Source: Plantago major
Taxonomy: Eukaryota > Streptophyta > Magnoliopsida > Lamiales > Plantaginaceae
Assembly (NCBI GenBank): GCA_026545765.1
Contig: CM048840.1
Location: forward strand, 88,564,877-88,628,876
DNA: 64,000 bases
Reading direction: 5' to 3'
Part shown: piece by piece, positions 57,793-64,000 of the stretch
Layout of the letters: each line of letters starts with the position of its first letter
How positions within the stretch are numbered: the first letter of the stretch is position 1
Notes under the pieces: generated by a model
The model's input: the letters and a program-made list of their open reading frames with translations, nothing else
Told to the model about the DNA's origin: nothing
Databases searched by the model: none
Program-made: the position numbers and the translations under genes

Positions 57793-58494
57793 AGGCATTT
57801 TGATTAATAAATATTATTGTAATATAAAAAACACCAATGTTGAGAACCTAGGCATTTTGATTAATAACATTCATAATTTTCTTGACAATATAGGTCCATC
57901 TCAAGATAAATTATCTAGATCGCCTCGTAAGACTTACTCAATAATAAATAATCATATAAACACAAGTCTCTTGTCACCTGAAATACGGTCTCTGGATAAT
58001 TATCTCGAGAAAAATATATAGTATCAGTAAAATTATTCATGTTCTTAATCAAAATGCATATGTTGTTAATGAAATTGATTCTTTTCTAATATGAAAAATA
58101 CATCATTGTTGAGAACATAAAAACGTTTTTATTAATATCATTGGAGATTTTATTAATAACCTAGCCGTCTATACTTATTTAAACATAGATAAACATATAT
58201 TTTTAAAAACATCGATGTTTTTAAACAAAACGTAAATATTGTTAACAAAATGCAGCTTTTAATAATGACAAAAAGATGTTCTTAACTAAACATCCAAAGT
58301 TCTCAATGATAACATTGTTTATGGTTTGTACATCTTTTTTATCTTTAATTTAAACAACCTACCAGAAGACGTAATTATAAGAATATACCGCGTTAAGTAT
58401 GAAAAGAAAAAAATTGAAACATATATAAATAAAATTTTCGGAAAACCGCCCTGTGCCGGTCACGGACTAGTTCACAACGTAGCTTCGCCCCTGC
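57793..58494. mobile_element. Inserted DNA replacing the 3' end of copy B, Helitron-like end
   Basis: It starts where copies B and C diverge (TTAATC, then TAGGCATTTTGATTAATA, a phrase repeated at about 57850). Near 58449-58470, CCCTGTG, CCGGT and CACGG are followed by ACTAG and then T, which resembles a decayed Helitron 3' end. A matching Helitron 5' end would be the TC at 57791. The sequence after it does not continue the transporter intron, so simple insertion does not explain the loss of exons. No gene is recognised inside. Confidence 0.4.
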
Positions 58495-58849
58495 TTGTGA
58501 TGTAACCTAGATTGAATCACATTCACAACCCTTGGATTTGCATATGTCTGCTGACTAGTTTTAAAAAGATTATTCCTCAAAAATTCGAGATATATTCAAT
58601 CAGACGCGGAGGTATGTAAAGGGTGGGTAGGGCACTTGCCCTACAACTTTTTTAAAAACCAATAATTTTTAGCGTATATACTATTTTGACATTTAGCCTT
58701 ATCGTTCTTTGTATAAAACTCTATTTTCTTTCTCACAGTATACATGTATAGTGGAGTTTAGGTAAAATATCAATATTTGTGTCTTACTTTTCATTAAATT
58801 TATTATATTGTCTATACCGATTTATATTTAAAAAAATCTCTATTTTCTA

Positions 58850-59015
58850 GAAATGTGATGCTTGTTTTGTAATATGATGCTTAATTTTCAGTAATTGAAT
58901 TCAAGTATGATGGTTAATTTCCTGAAATGTGATGCTTGCTTTGCAATATGATGATTTATTTTTAGTAATTGAATTCAAATATGATGCATGATTTCTTGAA
59001 ATGTGATGCTTGCAT
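58850..59015. repeat. 74-bp tandem repeat, about 2.2 copies
   Basis: AAATGTGATGCTTG occurs at 58851, 58925 and 58999. Between them AATATGATG and GTAATTGAATTCAA recur at the same spacing. Confidence 0.88.
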
Positions 59016-59110
59016 CATTTGATTTGTGTGGAATTTGGAGAAGAAAATTAGAATTTCTTCTATAATTAGATTGATTATAGGAATCAATTAGTCAAATTTG
59101 ATGATGCTTT

Positions 59111-59344
59111 TAGGCTTCATTTAGTTTGAGAAAAAATGGTGGAAAAGAAAAAAATAGGAAAAAATATTATTTTACACCATTTGGTAGTTCTCAGTAAATC
59201 GTGGAAAATTCATCAAACTCTATACAAAATACATCTATCTCCACAAAATAAGGAAAGTTGTTTTTCCCTCATATTTTCCAGGAAAATCTTATTTTCCCCT
59301 ATTTTTTTTTAATTCCCCCAATTTCCCTCAAACCAAATGAAGCC
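59111..59344. mobile_element. PIF/Harbinger-type MITE
   Basis: A 234-bp element with ends GGCTTCATTTAGTTTGAG and the inverse of GGCTTCATTTGGTTTGAG, flanked by TTA on both sides (59108-59110 and 59345-59347). A 3-bp TTA duplication and a GG-start terminus fit the PIF/Harbinger superfamily. Non-coding. Confidence 0.8.
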
Positions 59345-59639
59345 TTAATGATAAATACCATATTAAAGTGAGGGCAACTTCGGAAGATTAGACAAGTAGA
59401 AACTAAATTCTAGGAAAGAAAGTATGTATAACTAAGAGCTAGTAAAGATTTGGGGGTGGTATCAATTTGTAATTCACCATTTTTATATTTTATTATTATG
59501 TATTTAATATTATTAAAAAAAAACTAAAAAAATTGAAATGGGTGGGCTAGCCCCAGCCAGCCTGGCGGCTGGATCATAGATTCAGCAATGGCACGGCTGG
59601 ATCATCATCTAGCAACCCCTATGATCCGAAAATATGATC

Positions 59640-60644
59640 ACACTCGTTGTTTAGTATGACTAGACATTCATTCTAACATATAGTTGCAAAAAAATCCAAC
59701 ATGGACACGAAATAACCATAATACAAGATAATATGTTTAAAAATTATTATAATTAGTTGATGTGCCTCCATACTACCAAACCTAATCCAGGAGGGCCCAA
59801 AAGCAAGACTCGGATTACACATTATTTATGCGATTTTAAAGATAATATTATTAATTTTGTGTCAAAAAAAAGAATAATATTATTAATTTTCAAACAAAGT
59901 ATCACAGAGCACTAGGGATACTCGGACTAATTACAAAATCACCCACATTTTCTTTATGGGTGATCGCTCTGGTCCAGCCTGATGGAGTGCCACATAGGAA
60001 TAGAGAATGTAAATGAAATTAATTAAGACTCGTGAGTCCGTGTGTGCTAGGCCTTTAATTGGATAGGATCCAACCCGAACCCGTTAAAACCCCAAAATTT
60101 TAATTACGCACGGGTAGGTTCTACACACGTACCTGTCCAAAACTGACCCAATCTAAGAACCAATATGGACACAACACGTACAAAACCCGACTCAAATTCA
60201 ACACGGAACAAAAGTTGACCCGACCCGACCCAAAATTCAACCCGAACTCTCCCAGTCCGGCCCGTTGAGAACCAGTACCACGAATATATATTGGTAAAAT
60301 GCTTCTAGCAATAATATTCAATGTATGGAATTTAAAATATATTCTACTTTCAAAAATAGGTTCTTGCCTTTGGTCAAAACAAATACAAAATACTATATAC
60401 TAGTAGAATGGACATGTTTTCAAAGATTCTTTAGGAGTTCGTTCGTTCGTTCGCAGAAGCTACCAAAATTCAATAAATGCCCCCCAAAACGTATGTATAA
60501 AAGCACATCGCTTGCACAAGAAATATTCACAGCAGTCCATTGTTCACACACTTGACACTACAAAACTAAGAACAGCAAAAAAAACACTCTGCAGCTTGTG
60601 AATCCATAAATACACAAGATCGATCGAGATTACATATACATAAG
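59640..60644 (+). promoter_or_regulatory. Upstream region of copy C (U3)
   Basis: Collinear with U1 and U2 from TATGACTAGACATTCATTCT onward. A TATAAAA box at 60496-60502 lies about 145 bases before the start codon, in a block nearly identical to that of copy B. It has small internal deletions relative to U2. Confidence 0.78.
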
Positions 60645-62296
60645 ATGGATTCCAAGTCTTCTAACAAATATAAGATATACTTGGCTGTCATTGTACTTCA
60701 ATTCGGTTTCGCCGGTTTTGCCATAGTTGCCAAGTATGCTCTCAACGGAGGAACCAGTCACTACACATTTGCTGTCTATAGAAATGCAATTGCAGCAGCT
60801 GTTTTTGCTCCGTTCGCCATTCTTTTTGAAAGGTACATATGTTACTATATATCATGATCTTCTTCATATTTACTTGATCTTTTTGTCAAAATTCAATATA
60901 TATTTCGATAGATGCTAATTAATACTTATAATCTTGTGCGTCAACAGGAAAACTAGGCCAAAGATGACATGGAACGTTTTCTTGAGGATCATTGTTCTTG
61001 GCTTGTTAGAGTAAGTGATCATATATATGCATTGAAGCTGATCACATTTGTCGTATATATATTTTTCTTTAATTCAATTCAATTTGAAAAACATGAACTA
61101 ATAAAAGTACTTTGTACAGTCCTGTTTTAGGCCAAAACTTATTCTACGCGGGAATGAATCAAACAACTGCAACTTTCACATCTGCAATGTCAAATGTTCT
61201 TCCGGCCTTGACATTTATCATGGCTTGGATATTGAGGTATGGATATATATAACTTAAAATATTGATTACAATATGTAAACACAAATTATATAGTTGTTAT
61301 AACAATGCATTTTAATAATTAAACTGTTAATTCGCTCGCAGGGTTGAGAAAGTAAACATTAAAAAGATGCACAGCCAAGCAAAGATATTAGGGACTATTG
61401 TAACAGTTGGAGGAGCCATGATCATGACACTCGTTGCCGGTCCTGTATTAGGATTGCCATGGACCCAACATGATTCTGTCGATATCAATTCTCCTTCTGC
61501 TAGCCCTGCTGGCCCTGCTCAAAATCCTGTTAGAGGAGCTCTCATGATCGCTGCTGGAAACTTCGGTTATGCTCTCTTTTACATTCTCCAGGCCGTCACA
61601 TTAAAGACATATCCTGCTGGACTCTCACTAACGTCCATGATTTGCGCGTCTGGAGCGTTGCAAGGGACTATCCTAACTTTCATAGTTGAGAGAGGCAATG
61701 TCGGTATCTGGGCCATAGGATGGAACGCTGAGCTTTTGGCTTATGCATATGGGGTAAGTAAAGTTTTTAAATCCTAGCTACTATATCTCTAGTCAATCAT
61801 AATGTTAATCTGAAAAGATCATCATTTTCTTATGTATTGCAATTATGGTGTGCAGGGGATTATTAGTTCCGGTGTAACTTATTACGTGTCAGGATACATA
61901 ATGAAGCAAAAAGGGCCAGTTTTTGTCACCGCATTTAATCCTCTAAACATGGTCATCGTTGCAATTCTGAGCTCCTTTATTTTCCGAGAGCAAATGGACC
62001 TTGGAAAGTAAGTAATTGATACAATTTGAAATCAATATATTAATTCACTCAATGGGAACATGTACTAAATATCTTGATTAATTATATGCAGGGTTGTAGG
62101 CGCTGGAGTTATAGTTGTGGGACTATACCTGGTTATATGGGGTACGAGTAAAGCTCAAGACCAATCGGGCAGCGTTAGCTCAGAATTGCCAATTCATCAA
62201 CAACAAGTTCTTGAAACTAATTCTTCAACAACGGATCTGAAAGCTAAAAATAACAACGTTACCAAGGCTGTTTCAGATGTTAATAATGTCGTCTAA
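60645..62296 (+). CDS. WAT1-related/UMAMIT-type transporter, copy C (complete)
   Basis: Six exons: 60645-60832, 60948-61010, 61120-61236, 61342-61753, 61856-62007 and 62092-62296. All have GT-AG borders and together give 1137 bases, or 378 residues, the usual length for the family. Two EamA repeats (about residues 10-150 and 185-335) imply ten membrane segments. Typical stretches are LAVIVLQFGFAGFAIVAKYA, GMNQTTATFTSAMSNVLPAL, KMHSQAKILGTIVTVGGAM, GYIMKQKGPVFVTAFNPLN and VVGLYLVIWGTSKAQ. The C-terminal tail of about 55 residues is hydrophilic and rich in Asn, Ser and Thr. Known relatives move amino acids (UMAMIT) or auxin (WAT1) across plasma membrane or tonoplast; the substrate here is not predictable. 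From memory it resembles At2g39510/At2g37460 most. It is the only copy that looks whole within the window. Confidence 0.95.
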
Positions 62297-62723
62297 CAAG
62301 ACAAATTCATTCTTTTGTTCTTTTTTTCCTTAGTTGTATATAAGTGAAAGGCAAATTCAAAGATGAATAGCCTCATCACTTTCATTAGACTACTCGGGAG
62401 ACATAAAGATGTCATTAGTTTAGTTATTAAAAGGGCATGCGTGTTTGAAGAATTTGTACGTGTTTGATAATTTTGGTATAAATACATGTTGCATTCTATT
62501 TCTTAGACTTTTCTAATATGATTGCAATATCGAAATTTTCAAATAATATATTGATGTGGCATGAAAACGGTTAGGTACTTTAGCTTAGGAATAATCACTC
62601 CAAAGCTTAGGTGAGATGAATAATTATACTTGAAGAATCTCGAGCAAGATCCACCTGCAAAGTAGAGGCAATGGGTTAGATTCTTTTTTGCCGGTTTGCC
62701 TTAGACAAACCGGGCTTAGATTC
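62297..62723. other. 3' flank of copy C
   Basis: Probable 3' untranslated region, then AT-rich spacer. No clear AATAAA signal was identified and no other gene is seen. Confidence 0.5.
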
Positions 62724-62776
62724 AACTGTCTAGTCGGTAAAAAAAAAATTAAAAAAAAAAAAACTGTCTAGTCGGT
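62724..62776. repeat. 15-bp direct repeat flanking an A-rich run
   Basis: AACTGTCTAGTCGGT at 62724-62738 and again at 62762-62776, with only an A-rich 23-base run (A10, TT, A11) between them. This is the form of a retroposon insertion reduced to its poly(A) tail with its target duplication. Confidence 0.8.
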
Positions 62777-62849
62777 GCATCGGGTAAGAACTTGGTCTGA
62801 TAAACTTAGAGAGTGAGAGTGGAATATTGCAAATAGTTGAGTTACTATT

Positions 62850-63010
62850 ATAAGGAGTAAATGCCCTGCTATTTATAGGAAGAGCTGCAGGTGAAAAGAC
62901 TCGTGGAGACCGGGATCATGTCGGGCCTATATAGGCTCTTGACATGTGTGATTGGAGTAAGGTGACACGTTTAAATCACGCGGTTATGTCGGACTGTGGG
63001 AGGTCGGTCT
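62850..63010 (+). repeat. Dispersed repeat, second copy (uninterrupted)
   Basis: Inverse of 5940-6058 plus 8218-8255: TAAATGCCCTGCTATTTATA, GAGCTGCAGGTGAAAAGACT, then GGGATCATGTCGGGCCTAT and GTGACACGTTTAAATCACG. This copy shows the empty site of the CACTA element at 6059. Confidence 0.65.
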
Positions 63011-64000
63011 TCCAAGAGTTGGTCATGGTTGTCTTATAGATCATCATTTTGGATTGATTTTGGAATGTTTTTCAAAGTTATAATTTTATTGAGTTTTTCA
63101 TTTTGACTATTTTTTTTTTTGCGAAAAAAAAAGATGGATAAAATTCAAGGAAAATTATTTAAAAAATAAATAAATAAATTGTTCCAGTTCGATAATTTTT
63201 GTTTTATGTAATAGTGCCCGGTTCATTCACGATCGATGTTTCCAAAAGCTTATTTACTTTCCTGCAATTTTCTTTTGATGCATTTACGTATGCCTGATTA
63301 CATGTGCATAGCTCGCAGACTCTAGGATTGACTTCGTACAAATTGTGTGATTATGTTAGGTAAAATCTCTTTCTGTCGAAAACAAAGGGTTTTTCCTCAA
63401 GTGATTCTAACATGGTAGAGTTAGTGTTGAAACTAGGAATTTTTGAATTATGCAAAACACAAGATCAAAGTTTTTACATAACTCTCTACCAACAAGTGCT
63501 TTCTATTTTTTTACTCTAGAAGAGGTTTTCGATTTTTCACAATTTTATTGTTTAAGACTTGGTAGTAGAAATCAAATTCGAAAAGTCGGGAAAACTAATA
63601 GACACTTATTTTCAAAAATGTAAGTGGGAGTAGGTCACTGTTCCTACGGGTCTCCATTAAAGGGTATTACAACGGTGTTAGGAAAATTGGTGTGCTGGCT
63701 TTAGCTATAATCCAACCCTCATGACAAGAAGTGTTCATTTTCTTTATCACAAGGGTTTACACCCATTTTGGGACAGTTGAAATTTTGGTCTAATGTGTAA
63801 TGTTCATTCACGAGCACTTGCATGCAAAGGACATTACTGCTTTTTAATTAAGGGTACTACACTTACCAGAATGTATGATTCCTAACCCAATTCAAAATTC
63901 GATAATTGAGAAAGTTTAAGTTAGGAAATGCGGACTTTAGACAACTTTCCAATTGATTTTCTCGGAGATTTGACTACTCATTCACGACTGTGAATTTTTC
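63011..64000. other. Right edge, nothing recognised
   Basis: AT-rich sequence with short poly-A and poly-T runs near 63110-63135. I see no exon, inverted repeat or tandem repeat that I can support. Confidence 0.4.

Larger units (their letters stand above)
58495..59640 (+). repeat. Spacer after copy B with repeats, no gene
   Basis: 58495-58580 matches the spacer at 33236-33510 and 58607-58800 matches 31497-31690. It also holds the 74-bp tandem repeat and the PIF-type MITE listed separately. No coding sequence is seen. Confidence 0.6.

Noticed and set aside
57800-58021. Small open frame after copy B
   Set aside because: Low-complexity Asn/Ile-rich sequence in inserted AT-rich DNA, with no family match.

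Overview
The window is nuclear DNA of a flowering plant, most likely a core eudicot. It is AT-rich, the genes have short GT-AG introns, and the host genes are plant-specific WAT1/UMAMIT-type transporters. Most of the rest is plant transposons: CACTA, Mutator-like, Helitron, Stowaway, PIF, LINE, Copia/Sirevirus and a TRIM. I cannot name the species. I recognised no tRNA, rRNA, CRISPR array or prokaryotic feature.

The only host gene that looks whole is a six-exon WAT1-related (EamA) transporter at 60645-62296, with 378 codons. A second copy at 56628-57734 is almost identical, introns included, but has a one-base frameshift and lacks its last two exons. A third, inverted copy on the minus strand runs off the left edge (3-1294) and is intact as far as it can be seen. 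A further copy of the upstream region alone lies at 32030-33130 with no gene after it. The right side of the window is therefore a tandem array of upstream region plus gene plus spacer in three states: gene lost, gene broken, gene intact.

Layout, left to right. 1-1294: inverted WAT1 copy. 2483-3155: TRIM element. 3471-4678: 5'-truncated LINE. 4681-5492: near-perfect 375-bp-arm foldback element. 6059-8217: non-autonomous CACTA element inserted in a dispersed repeat. 10622-12839: Mutator-like element with a FAR1-type fragment and minisatellites. 13198-29382: Helitron territory, with two related 5' ends, one clear 3' end and fragments of four host or Helitron genes (epoxide hydrolase, EH/EF-hand protein, RPA-type tail, GARP transcription factor). 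A 7.1-kb CACTA element (21524-28644) with TNPD-like and TNPA-like genes sits inside it. 29954-30430: a Mutator-type MITE with a perfect 10-bp target duplication. 32030-62296: the WAT1 array.

The array is split by a nest of insertions whose order can be read. A solo LTR (33636-34918) and a LINE (34999-about 55610) entered the upstream region of the second copy. A second solo LTR (38020-39193) and a 13.3-kb Copia/Sirevirus-like element (39375-52698) then entered the LINE. With these removed, 33545-33635, 34919-34998 and 55612-56627 form one continuous upstream region.

The most interesting points are the multi-gene capture inside the Helitron, including a short EH-domain reading frame with its own intron joined to an RPA-type tail, the three-state transporter array with an orphan promoter copy, the long hairpin at 4681-5492, and intron-like segments in the post-pol region of the young Sirevirus-like element. 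All calls come from reading the sequence and from remembered family features; no search was run.
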